DNA of 64,000 nt, taken from positions 1-64,000 of the forward strand of contig CAKSZH010000003.1 in NCBI GenBank assembly GCA_934525675.1, given 5' to 3'. Both the position numbers and the translations under genes were made by a program. This DNA is from an uncultured Eubacteriales bacterium (GTDB lineage Bacteria > Bacillota > Clostridia > Oscillospirales > CAG-272). Each line of letters opens with the position of its first letter. Position 1 is the stretch's first letter. The notes under the pieces are model-generated. The model ran no database searches. It was given only the letters and a program-made list of their open reading frames with translations, and had not been told where the DNA came from. Below are positions 34,891 through 43,700 of the stretch, one piece after another.

Positions 34891-35778
34891 TTATGACTTA
34901 CCGATCATTTCCTGGTACACGGTGTTCTTGCTGACGCCGCGGTCGCGGGCGGCGGCTTTGATGGCGTCGTTCCGGCTCAAGCCGAGATTCTGATAATGTC
35001 CGACATGCTCGGGGATGCTCAAATCCGTCCAGAACGCGGTTTCCGCCCCCGCGGTCTCGTCGTTACAGCCCTCCACGACCAGGACGTATTCGCCTCTTGG
35101 TTCGTTTTCCCGGTAGTATTCCGCCGCTTCTCCGACGGTCAGACGGAGGATCTCTTCGTTCCGCTTGGTCAGTTCCCGGCAGATCGCGATTCTCCTGTCA
35201 TTCCCGAATACTTCGCAAAAATCCGCGAGCGTTGCGCGGAGCTTGTGCGGCGCTTCGTGAAAGAGCAGGGTGCGCCGCTCGATTTTCAGCTCGCCGAGGC
35301 GTTTCTTCCGTTCGGACTTGTCCATCGGCAGAAAGCCTTCGAAGGTAAACCGCCCGGTCGGAAGCCCCGAAAGCGTCAGGGCAACGATGGACGCAACCGG
35401 TCCGGGAACAGAGGTTACCGGAATTCCCGCGTCGGCGCAGAGTGCGACCAGATCCTCTCCGGGGTCGCTGATGGCGGGTGTTCCCGCATCGGTCACAAGC
35501 GCGCAGGATTCGCCGCCAGAGAGCCGCGCAACAATCTGCGGACCGCGCTCACGCTTGTTGTGTTCAAAGTAAGAAATCATCGGCTTGCTGATGCCGATCG
35601 CCGAAAGCAGGCGCATGGAGTTGCGCGTATCCTCCGCGGCAACAAAATCCACTTCGGAGAGAATTTTGATTGCCCGCCCGGACAGATCGGACAGATTTCC
35701 GATCGGCGTGGCGACCAGATACAGCATGCCGCCGACCACCTGATTTTTTTCTTCTTTTACGTTTTGTGTGTCACTCAT
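34891..35778 (-). CDS. rsmI: 16S rRNA (cytidine(1402)-2'-O)-methyltransferase
   Basis: 295 aa with GAGGAG 5 bases before the ATG. Tetrapyrrole-methylase fold: LYLVATPIGNLSDLSGRA near the N-terminus, AAEDTRNSMRLL, VTDAGTPAISDPGEDLV and the PGPVASIVALTLSGLPTGRF SAM-binding loop. With RsmH it makes m4Cm1402 in the ribosomal P site. The C-terminal ~45 residues carry a small helix-turn-helix-like segment (GLSRNDAIKAAARDRGVSKN), as in many RsmI proteins. Confidence 0.96.
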   Translation of the reverse strand: MSDTQNVKEEKNQVVGGMLYLVATPIGNLSDLSGRAIKILSEVDFVAAEDTRNSMRLLSAIGISKPMISYFEHNKRERGPQIVARLSGGESCALVTDAGTPAISDPGEDLVALCADAGIPVTSVPGPVASIVALTLSGLPTGRFTFEGFLPMDKSERKKRLGELKIERRTLLFHEAPHKLRATLADFCEVFGNDRRIAICRELTKRNEEILRLTVGEAAEYYRENEPRGEYVLVVEGCNDETAGAETAFWTDLSIPEHVGHYQNLGLSRNDAIKAAARDRGVSKNTVYQEMIGKS

Positions 35779-35896
35779 GGATTCTCCTCACATTTCCGAT
35801 GAACGGGAATAAACTGAAAAATGACCGACCGCATGCATACCGTGCTTCTGCGGTCCCGTCCGAAAATCTTACCGAATACATCGGGGGGCTATTCAT

Positions 35897-36463
35897 ATGG
35901 CAATCAAAGTGTACATTGATCAGGGGCACAACCCCGTAAATCCCAACGCAGGCGCGGAAGGGAACGGACTCCGCGAGCAGGATCTTGTCTATCGCATCGG
36001 GGTCGAGCTATCCAATCTGCTCCGGTCCAACGGAAATTTTGAGGTCCGTTTGTCCCGCCCTACCGCGACCACGCAGGTGGGAACCTCCAACACGACCAGT
36101 CTGCGGGCAAGAGTGGAAGATGCAAATTCGTGGGGCGCGGATTATTTCATCAGTCTTCACACCAACGCGTCGGAGATCGCAAGCGCGACCGGTTCGGAGG
36201 CATTGGTTTATAGCAGTCCGTCGGTCGCCGCGTCACTCGGCGAGGATATTCTCTATTGGCTCAACCGGGAAACAGGATTGCAGAACCGAGGTGCCCGCCT
36301 GCGTCCGGGACTTTATGTACTCCGGAAAACGCAGATGCCGGCTGTGCTCGTGGAACTCGGCTTCATCACCAACGCAAACGATGCGCGGCTGATGAACACC
36401 CGCCCCGAGCTGTTTGCCGAGGGCGTGTACAACGGAATTCTGGATTACTTGAATCTGCTTTAA
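35897..36463 (+). CDS. N-acetylmuramoyl-L-alanine amidase (Amidase_3)
   Basis: 188 aa, a bare catalytic domain. Zinc ligands His11 (IDQGHN), Glu27 (LREQD) and His88 (SLHTNAS), and catalytic Glu153 (VLVELGF) are all present. It hydrolyses the bond between muramic acid and the stem peptide. GGGGGG lies just upstream. There is no signal peptide or wall-binding domain, the layout of an endolysin or of an amidase working in sporulating cells. It could serve the prophage 4 kb away, but host genes lie between. Confidence 0.9.
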   Translation: MAIKVYIDQGHNPVNPNAGAEGNGLREQDLVYRIGVELSNLLRSNGNFEVRLSRPTATTQVGTSNTTSLRARVEDANSWGADYFISLHTNASEIASATGSEALVYSSPSVAASLGEDILYWLNRETGLQNRGARLRPGLYVLRKTQMPAVLVELGFITNANDARLMNTRPELFAEGVYNGILDYLNLL

Positions 36464-36475
36464 GAAAGGGGGATC

Positions 36476-36553
36476 CGCGCCCCCCGGCGACTTCCGCCCC
36501 GCCTGCCGGCAGCTGCGACGCCGTCATGCGGGACTTCCGCCGCCCGCAGGGCT
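36476..36553 (+). repeat. Structured repeat element, copy A
   Basis: Contains GGCGACTTCCGCC at 36486-36498 and GGGACTTCCGCC at 36530-36541, the paired core of a small repeat family (see copies B and C). The second core lies inside a GCGGG/CCCGC stem followed by AGGGCTTTTT, so this copy may also terminate the amidase transcript. Confidence 0.55.
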
Positions 36554-36570
36554 TTTTGCTCATCTGGTCA

Positions 36571-36640
36571 CGCCCCGGGGCGACTATTCCGCCACCTCGC
36601 CACATGCAGCGGCTCGGCGGCGACTCCGCCGCCCCGGGGC
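36571..36640 (+). repeat. Structured repeat element, copy B
   Basis: Flanked on both sides by the self-complementary arm GCCCCGGGGC and containing the cores GGCGACTATTCCGCC and GGCGGCGACTCCGCC, plus the linker GGCTCGG that is shared with copy C. It lies between the amidase and ligA stops. Confidence 0.6.
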
Positions 36641-36660
36641 TTGCTTCTCTGTAAATCCCG

Positions 36661-38676
36661 TTACCCGATCATCCGGAGCAATTCCGCTTCGTCGATCACT
36701 CTGACACCCAGCTCCTGCGCCTTGGTCAGCTTGGAACCGGCAGCCTCGCCGGCGACAACATAGTCCGTCTTCTTTGAGACCGACCCGGAGACTTTTCCTC
36801 CGTTTGCCTTGATGCGTTTCGCCGCTTCGTCGCGCGACAGCGTCGGGAGCGTCCCCGTCAGCACAAAGGTCAGCCCCGCAAATTTGTCCCCGGCTGGCGC
36901 GGCGGTCGCTACCGTGAGCACACCCGCCGCCTTCAGACGCAGACACAGAGACACGTTTTGCGGATGCGAGAAGAAGTTCACAACACAATCTGCCGTGATC
37001 TGTCCGAAATCATCGATTGCGAGCAGATCATCCACGGTTGCCGCCGCACAGGCGTCCAATGTTCCGAACCGCGCGGCAAGCGCTTCCGCCGCCACTTCAC
37101 CGACGTTGCGGATGCCCAGCGCAACCAGTAGCCGCTCCAGCCCGGCAGAACGCGAACGGTCAATCGCCGCTACCAGATTTCCGGCGGATTTGTTGCCCAT
37201 CCGGTCAAGTCCCGCCAGATCCTCCACAGAGAGCGTATACAGATCCGCCGCGTCGTGGATCCTGCCGTTTGCAAGCAGAAGCTCAATAATCTGGGGGCCA
37301 AGCCCGTCAATGTTCATCGCACCCTTGGATGCGAAATGCTCAATACTGCGCGAGATCTGCGCGGGGCAGGCGGAGTTGGTGCAGCGGATCGCCGCGCCCT
37401 CGTCCTCGTCGCGGAAAACCGGCTCGCCGCAGGAAGGGCACCGCGTCGGCATCTGAAACTCCTGCTCGCTGCCGTCTCTCTTTTCCGGATGCGTCTGTAC
37501 GACCTCGGGAATGATGTCGCCCGCCTTTTGTACCGTGACGATATCCCCGATCATGATACCCTTGTCCCGGATGTAGTCCAGGTTGTGGAGCGTCGCACGG
37601 GAAACCGTAGATCCGGCAAGCCGTACCGGCGTCAGTTCCGCCGTCGGTGTCAGAACCCCTGTTCTGCCGACCTGTACCGTGATCCCGCGGAGCTTTGTCT
37701 CTTTCTGTTCGGGCGGAAATTTGTACGCGACCGCCCAGTTCGGCGTTTTGGTGCCCTCACCGAGACTTACACGTTCTGCAAGGTCATCCACCTTGATGAC
37801 CACGCCGTCAATGTCGTAGCTGAGTTCAGAACGCTTTTCGCCGAGTTTTTCGATGTGCCGGAAAATTTCTTCTTTTGTCCGGACAAGCGCACGGTCCTCC
37901 AGCACGTGAAAGCCGAGCTCCGATAAACGGTTCAGCGTTTCGGTGTGCGAGACCGGCTTGTGCCCGTCTGCATACAGGTCACCTTCCTGAAAATTGAATA
38001 CAAAAATGTCAAGCGCGCGTTCTGCCGTGATCTTCGGGTCAAGCTGACGGAGAGAACCCGCCGCCGCATTGCGGGGATTGGCAAACAAGGTCTCTCCGCG
38101 CGCTTCGCGTCCGGCATTGAGCCGTTCAAACACCCGGCGGGGCATATAGACTTCACCGCGTACCGTCAGGTCAAGCGGCTCCGGAAGCGTCAGGGGGATC
38201 GAGAAAATCGTTTTGATGTTCTGCGTGACATCTTCGCCGACAAAGCCGTCGCCGCGTGTCGCCCCCGTCACAAGGACGCCCTTTTCATATCTGAGGGAAA
38301 CGGACAAGCCGTCGATCTTCGGCTCCACGGAATAGAGCGTGTCCGGTACAATCCGCGCAACGCCGTCCAGAAATCCCGCAAGTTCGTCAAAGGAAAACAC
38401 GTCGGCAAGCGAATTCATCTGTACCGCGTGTGTCACTTTGTTGAATTTGTCCAGCGGTTTTCCGCCTACGCGATGGGTCGGAGACGCGGGATCGTCAAAT
38501 TCCGGATGCTCCGCTTCCAGTCGCTGCAATTCGGCATACATCCGGTCGTACTCAAAATCCGAGATTTCCGGCGCATCGTCCACATAGTATTTCTTCGCGT
38601 GATAGGTCAGCTCCGCGCGGAGCTTCCTCATGTGCGCTTCGGTTTCCGTCAGAGAATCTTTGCGGCTTGTATCCAT
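36661..38676 (-). CDS. ligA: NAD-dependent DNA ligase
   Basis: 671 aa, the standard length. Start ATG at 38676, AGGAGG 8 bases upstream. The adenylation domain has the catalytic lysine Lys120 in EPKIDGLSV; the OB fold follows, then a four-Cys zinc finger (CPSCGEP and CTNSAC), helix-hairpin-helix repeats and a C-terminal BRCT domain (GLTFVLTGTLPTLSRDEA). It seals nicks in replication and repair. No lesions. Confidence 0.97.
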   Translation of the reverse strand: MDTSRKDSLTETEAHMRKLRAELTYHAKKYYVDDAPEISDFEYDRMYAELQRLEAEHPEFDDPASPTHRVGGKPLDKFNKVTHAVQMNSLADVFSFDELAGFLDGVARIVPDTLYSVEPKIDGLSVSLRYEKGVLVTGATRGDGFVGEDVTQNIKTIFSIPLTLPEPLDLTVRGEVYMPRRVFERLNAGREARGETLFANPRNAAAGSLRQLDPKITAERALDIFVFNFQEGDLYADGHKPVSHTETLNRLSELGFHVLEDRALVRTKEEIFRHIEKLGEKRSELSYDIDGVVIKVDDLAERVSLGEGTKTPNWAVAYKFPPEQKETKLRGITVQVGRTGVLTPTAELTPVRLAGSTVSRATLHNLDYIRDKGIMIGDIVTVQKAGDIIPEVVQTHPEKRDGSEQEFQMPTRCPSCGEPVFRDEDEGAAIRCTNSACPAQISRSIEHFASKGAMNIDGLGPQIIELLLANGRIHDAADLYTLSVEDLAGLDRMGNKSAGNLVAAIDRSRSAGLERLLVALGIRNVGEVAAEALAARFGTLDACAAATVDDLLAIDDFGQITADCVVNFFSHPQNVSLCLRLKAAGVLTVATAAPAGDKFAGLTFVLTGTLPTLSRDEAAKRIKANGGKVSGSVSKKTDYVVAGEAAGSKLTKAQELGVRVIDEAELLRMIG

Positions 38677-38713
38677 TCCGTTTTCCTCCTGTGTGCAAAC
38701 ACACCCACTGTTT

Positions 38714-38742
38714 ATTATACCAGTTTCTTTGTGGGGTGTCAA
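38714..38742 (-). promoter_or_regulatory. ligA promoter, perfect consensus
   Basis: On the minus strand, TTGACA (38742-38737), a 17-base spacer and TATAAT (38719-38714): both hexamers match the sigma-A consensus fully. Confidence 0.88.
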
Positions 38743-38815
38743 TGCTCACTTTCTGTCATATTCCGTCACATTAGACAAACTCGGTGACGGGTAAGTGAAA
38801 ATTTCTGTGAAATAC

Positions 38816-38844
38816 TTTACAAAAAACATTTCTTGTGCTACAAT
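38816..38844 (+). promoter_or_regulatory. hpf promoter
   Basis: TTTACA (38816-38821), a 17-base spacer and TACAAT (38839-38844), diverging from the ligA promoter. Confidence 0.75.
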
Positions 38845-38909
38845 GAAACTACAAGGAAGTCCGCCCGTCACCGGAAGGCGGCACTTCCGGAAGCAAGGAG
38901 GATAAAACT

Positions 38910-39437
38910 ATGAAAATTACCGTCGTCGGAAGACAAATGAACGTGTTCGAGACCACCAAGGCACTCGTCGCGGAGAAACTCTCCAAGCTGGATCGGTTCT
39001 TCTGGACAGAGCCGGAAGCGACCGTTACACTCAGTCGCAAGCATGATGTTTCCACGCTTGAAATCACGATCAACGCATCCGGTACGCTGTTCCGCAGCGA
39101 GGTACAGTCGGATAATTTCCGCGATGCGCTGGATGAATCCATAGATATTATTGAACGCCAGATCCGTAAGAACAAGACACGGCTTGAAAAGCGTATCCGT
39201 TCCGATGCATTTGAGTATCCGGTGGTGCAGGAGTTTGACGAAACAGAGGATCAGCCGGAGTTCATTATCCGTACCAAGGAGTTCGAATTCAACCCGATGT
39301 CGCCGGAGGAGGCAATCATGCAGATGAACCTGCTCGGACACAATTTCTTTGTGTTCAATGATCAGGAAGGCGATGACACCTGTGTGGTTTATAAGCGCAA
39401 GGACGGGGCATACGGTCTCATTGTCCCGCGTCATTGA
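38910..39437 (+). CDS. hpf: Ribosome hibernation promoting factor, long form
   Basis: 175 aa with AGGAGG upstream. The N-terminal ~100 residues are the ribosome-binding S30AE domain (MKITVVGRQMNVFETTKALV, KLSKLDRFF). After a linker, the C-terminal domain (FIIRTKEFEFNPMSPEEAI, LGHNFFVFND, VVYKRKDGAYGLI) dimerises ribosomes into 100S particles. Long-form HPF is typical of Firmicutes. Own promoter and terminator. Confidence 0.95.
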   Translation: MKITVVGRQMNVFETTKALVAEKLSKLDRFFWTEPEATVTLSRKHDVSTLEITINASGTLFRSEVQSDNFRDALDESIDIIERQIRKNKTRLEKRIRSDAFEYPVVQEFDETEDQPEFIIRTKEFEFNPMSPEEAIMQMNLLGHNFFVFNDQEGDDTCVVYKRKDGAYGLIVPRH

Positions 39438-39465
39438 TCCGCAGAACCGAGTGATTGACCTTTTG

Positions 39466-39493
39466 GCGGGAGGAAGTGATTCCTCCCGCTTTT
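39466..39493 (+). terminator. hpf terminator
   Basis: GCGGGAGGAA and TTCCTCCCGC form a 10-bp stem with a GTGA loop, followed by TTTTGTG. Confidence 0.85.
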
Positions 39494-39603
39494 GTGTCGG
39501 ATGCACACCCGATTTTTCTGTGCAAGTTACGCAAACGGATATCCATATGTCCCTTCCTGTTCCGCAAAGGAAGGTGTTATGTGACGGGGACTGTTCTGTG
39601 GTC

Positions 39604-39632
39604 TTGCACCCGGGATGAAAATATGTTATACT
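39604..39632 (+). promoter_or_regulatory. Promoter of the flavodoxin-like gene
   Basis: TTGCAC (39604-39609), a 17-base spacer and TATACT (39627-39632), about 50 bases before the ATG. Confidence 0.65.
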
Positions 39633-39681
39633 CTAAAAAACGATACCGGGAGGGAACGTATCCGATGGGAGCGGAGGGCTT

Positions 39682-40221
39682 ATGAAAATTCTGATTGCGT
39701 ATGTTTCCAAAAGCGGGACAACTGCCGAATGCGCGGAACTCTTGCACCGTCAGTTTCCCGGAAGCGATGTGACGCTGTCCGATCTTGCGGCAGAATTACC
39801 GGATGTCACGGCATATGACGCGGTGATCGTGGGAAGTTATATCCGGTTCGGGAAAACGGATCGTCGCTTCCGGGAATTTCTTGCCCGGAACGAGGGGGCT
39901 TTGACGGAGAAACCGCTTGGTTTGTTTCTTTGTTGCGGGGAGATTCAGAATTTGGAGGACTACGTCGCCGACTGCTTGCCGAAGGATCTTGCCGGGCACG
40001 CGTTTGATGTGGAATGTTTCGGCGGAAGCCTGGATATCCGGCGGTTCCACGGATTTGAGAGGATTGCGGTTCATTTCATGCGTTCCTCCATTCTGAACAG
40101 TTCCGAACACGATGAGGGGCAGTATGAGAAAACGCTTCCGGCAATCCTGCCGGATAACATCAGCCGGATGGCGACACATCTTCGGGCAGCGCTCCTGCGG
40201 GAGAAGTCTTCGGAGGACTGA
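39682..40221 (+). CDS. Flavodoxin-domain protein (HemG-like)
   Basis: 179 aa. The N-terminal FMN phosphate-binding loop is visible in ILIAYVSKSGTTAECAELL, followed by YDAVIVGSYIRFGKTDRRF and LGLFLCCGEIQNLEDY, as in flavodoxin/HemG-type proteins. The C-terminal part (FHGFERIAVHFMRSS) resembles the tail of HemG-like proteins. It could act as electron carrier, for example for PflA, or as a protoporphyrinogen oxidase relative; no haem genes are nearby. Monocistronic. Confidence 0.8.
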   Translation: MKILIAYVSKSGTTAECAELLHRQFPGSDVTLSDLAAELPDVTAYDAVIVGSYIRFGKTDRRFREFLARNEGALTEKPLGLFLCCGEIQNLEDYVADCLPKDLAGHAFDVECFGGSLDIRRFHGFERIAVHFMRSSILNSSEHDEGQYEKTLPAILPDNISRMATHLRAALLREKSSED

Positions 40222-40230
40222 GGACACGGG

Positions 40231-40316
40231 GGATGCCGCGCGCGGGGCGGCGGAAGTCGCCGCCGAGCCGCCGGAGTTGGCACGGCGGTGGCGGAAGTCG
40301 CCCGCGCGCGGCATCC
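40231..40316 (-). repeat. Structured repeat element, copy C
   Basis: Bounded by a perfect 16-bp inverted repeat (GGATGCCGCGCGCGGG at 40231-40246 and its complement at 40301-40316). Inside lie two GGCGGAAGTCGCC hairpins and the linker CCGAGCC. Read on the minus strand it matches copy B: GGCGACTTCCGCC, then GGCTCGGCGGCGACTTCC. It lies just after the flavodoxin-like stop and may act as its terminator structure, although a T-run is lacking. Confidence 0.6.
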
Positions 40317-40481
40317 GTGCTGAATCATCTGGTAACGGTAATATGCCGAATGATTTTATGTATATTCGGCTTCGTGCGCCTGGCTGAGGCATGATTCCGT
40401 GTATCCGGACACCGCCGCGGCTGGTGCCGGAAGAGGGTGTCGCAAAACGAGCTGTTTTTTCAGAAAAATTTGAAATATCCG

Positions 40482-40510
40482 TTGACAAATGCACGGTTTT
40501 GTGATACGAT
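40482..40510 (+). promoter_or_regulatory. tRNA-Lys promoter
   Basis: TTGACA (40482-40487), 17 bases, TACGAT (40505-40510), 17 bases before the mature tRNA 5' end. Confidence 0.8.
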
Positions 40511-40527
40511 ATACAAGTACGTGATTT

Positions 40528-40603
40528 GACCCGCTAGCTCAGAAGGTAGAGCACTTGACTTTTAATCAAGGGGTCCGGAGTTCGAGTCCCCGGCGGGTCA
40601 CCA
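40528..40603 (+). tRNA. tRNA-Lys (anticodon TTT), CCA encoded
   Basis: A 76-base cloverleaf. The acceptor stem is GACCCGC/GCGGGTC, with discriminator A and a genomically encoded CCA. The D arm contains GCTC..GAGC, the anticodon arm is CTTGA-CTTTTAA-TCAAG with anticodon TTT, and the T arm contains GTTCGAGTC. The prophage gene block begins right after it, so its 3' end is a candidate phage attachment site; no second copy is visible to prove this. Confidence 0.96.
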
Positions 40604-40685
40604 AAACACGCAGTACACGAACTTTTTATGGTTTAACGGATGCTATCTTGTGATGGTCATTCCGTTCGGTGTACAATAAGAAAAG

Positions 40686-40718
40686 CTCCCTGAAAGCAGA
40701 AGCCTTCAGGGAGTTTTT
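40686..40718. terminator. Terminator at the prophage/tRNA border
   Basis: CTCCCTGAA and TTCAGGGAG form a 9-bp stem with T-rich flanks on both sides (TTTTTGCG on plus, CTTTTCTT on minus). It ends the long minus-strand prophage transcript and may also stop tRNA-Lys readthrough. Confidence 0.8.
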
Positions 40719-40725
40719 GCGTCTC

Positions 40726-43700
40726 TTATGCGGCGTACCCACAATACGCAAACAGCTTTTCCTTCTGTTCCTTTGTCAACCGGAGCGACTGAATCTTTGC
40801 CCGGACGACGGACCTGCCGTTTTGGTTTTTGTATCCGAAGTACCCCATAATCATGTACTTCTCCGCGGCAGTGAGACGAAGAGACTGAATGTACTTTTCG
40901 ATCTTCTTGCGGCGGGAGCCGGTGACAGTGTTTCCTTCCTTATCTACATCCGATTCCATTGCGTTGCAGGTTGCTGCAATGATCGCAAGACTCGGAAGAT
41001 CAATGATTTTGGAAAACAGCTCGTTTTTGCTCTCGGTTCCGAGATCAAGCAAACTGTCAATTGCAAGCTCGCGGTACAGAGAGTAAATCCACCGGATCGC
41101 CTTTTCGCGGATTTCATCGGAGGCTTTCCCGTACATGGACGAATTGATAAGTTCCGTCACGGCAGGAATAGCTTCTGCATAAACCTCGTTGAACTGCTTC
41201 TTCTGGCTTTTTGTGAGCTGAATCGTGTTTCCTTCATAGGTAAAGCTGTCAATTTCCCCGGACGGAAGCACGTCATACCCGGCACATACCAGCCGATTCA
41301 ATTCCTTTCGCGTTGCAGAATCTTCGATCCCACCGCCGTTTTCGTCAAGCATGATTCCGGCAATCGTGGAGATCATCTTCTCGTCGCCGCGCTCGATTGC
41401 CTTCTCCAGGTCGCTTCTGTAATTCTTGTTGTAGAAAGCCGTGTCGATCTTGTATGCCGTAGAAGGACTGAAACGGTTTGTGAGCCCGTACACGACATTG
41501 TACACGTTCCGCGTAGGGAGACCGGTGAGTTGTCCGATCGCAAACACAGTCTTCTTGACGGAAGAACCGAAGTCTGCCGTTTTGACCTCTCCCGCAACCA
41601 CCTTTTGTGCGGTATCAAAGATGTCTGTCGTCGCATTGAGAAGATCGTTTGCCGCGGAAAGCGCATAGTTGTCAAAATCGTATCCCTCGAAGAGTTTGGA
41701 GTAGACATCCTTGATAAGAGGGAGACCGCCGAGCATATTTCCGATTGCGTCAATGATCATGTTCTTTGCAATGTTTTCGTCGTCATCGTCTTTGTTGTAC
41801 AGCGTTCGGAAACCCTGTGCAATGGCGCACATGACAAGAGCAACGGAAACCTGCGCTGCAAGTGCTTTTCTTGCCCGCTTTTTTGCATTCTTCAGATCAG
41901 ACCGCAGTGCCGCCTTTTCGGCAGGGTCCGCAGCCATACGGATCCGCTCCTTCAGTGCATTCACTTCGCCGATTGCGTCGATTGTTCTTCCGGTGACTTT
42001 CATAGAGTCTGCAGTGAACATCGTGAATGTACGGATGATCTCGTTCGACGATCTCATTGCCGCCGAGCGTTCGGTCTGTACGGAGTTCTGCTGTGTTTCG
42101 ATGATGACATTTGTCAGGATTTCACCGGCTCTGACCTTGTTTTCTTGTGTGCCGATCTTCAATCCGTCAACACGCTCCACATATGCCTGACTCGCGCCGT
42201 ACAACCGTTTGACGACAAACCGGTCCATTTTACCGATCGGCTCCATCAGCAGATTGCTGATCTTGTCGATCTTACTGGTCACGGAATAGGACTTTTTGTC
42301 AAGTACCCCTTGGGCAAGGGCAGCAGTGCGCTGATAGTTCCGGAGTTTTGCTACCTCGCAATATTGATCCACATCGGACGCATGCAGAGTAAACCCTTTG
42401 ATGATGTCTTTGTAGTCGAGAATACTTGTAGAAGCAAACAGGGAAGAGGTCTGCGTGGCAAGTACCTTGAGATTTGCGCCGAGTTGGAAGGTCGCGTATC
42501 TGGAACGGATGGTCCCGACAACATGATTGAATCCGTCCCGATCTTTCGATACTCCGCGGATGTCGTTCCGCAGATTTTCAAAATACCGGTAGAAGTCCTT
42601 CCACGTTCCGGTTGCCTCCGTTTTCACCGTCGTCGGTTTATTCGGTGTTCCGCCGACATCCAGATTGACAATCCGGTCGAAATTATCCATGGCGTTGGAA
42701 AGCGCGGCATACTGTGTGATTCCTTTGATGTGTCGATCAAGAACGAGATCAGCCGGTTCCAGCCAGAGTTCACCTTTCGCGCCTTTGACCGTGCTTTTGT
42801 TGAAGGATTGGTTGTTGACGCTTGCCGCTTCTTCCGTGTAGTTCACGTCAATGCTACGGGCGACATTGGCACGCCGACCGGGAACATAGTAGCCTTCTTC
42901 CACATTGGAATAGCCTTGCCGCTGAATGTCCGTTTTGCGTTTGATTTCACGGCATTCCTTGTATACGTCCTCCGCAATCCGGATGAACTCCAGATCGGTG
43001 TCGTCAAACTGCGAACGGAGCTGTCTGATCGTCTCTTCCGCCTTTGCCTTAACCGTCTCCATGGTAACCCCGTCGGTGTCCTTCATCAGTCCGTCGATGC
43101 GCGTTATATTCTTTCCGTCTGTGTGAGAGAATCCGTAGAGAACAGCTCCCGGAATCAGCTGATCGCGCTGCAGGGTCATGTATGCTTGGATTGCCTCGCG
43201 CTTTGTGATTTTCTGCCCGCCGTAGGCTACCTTTTCTTTTTCGGCGTTCTTTGCCCAGTTCCGGTTCTTGTCATAGAAACCGTCAAGCGATTCGCGGAGA
43301 TTCATTTCGGCGATGCCAGCCGCATAGGCGCCGTTCCGCCACTCCGTAAGCGTCTCCGTAAAGAATCCTTTTGTATACCGGTCTGCTCTCCTTGCAAGGG
43401 TCATCGGATCGCTGAAGGTTTTCGCATATCCGCTGAAAATTGCTTTGTCAAGTACGCCGAGCTTCAGGGAGTCATTCTCGTGAATAACTTTGATATAGTC
43501 TTCCGCAATCGGCAGGGTATCCGTCCACTTTCCGTCGCGGTACACCTTCTCAAAGGTCTCCACAAAGTGCTTGAAATAGTCCATCACTTTGGAAAGGTTC
43601 TGTACGTCGGTGAGCGTCAGATCGTGCATATCCGCGATGCGGGAAAGAAGACGCTTCGTGTCGTAATCATACTGCTTTCCGAGATTCTTTTTTGTGTACC

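Noticed and set aside
35897..36463. Amidase as the endolysin of the prophage
   Set aside because: It lacks a signal peptide, like many lysins, but it is outside the phage block, on the other strand, with ligA, hpf and other host genes between.
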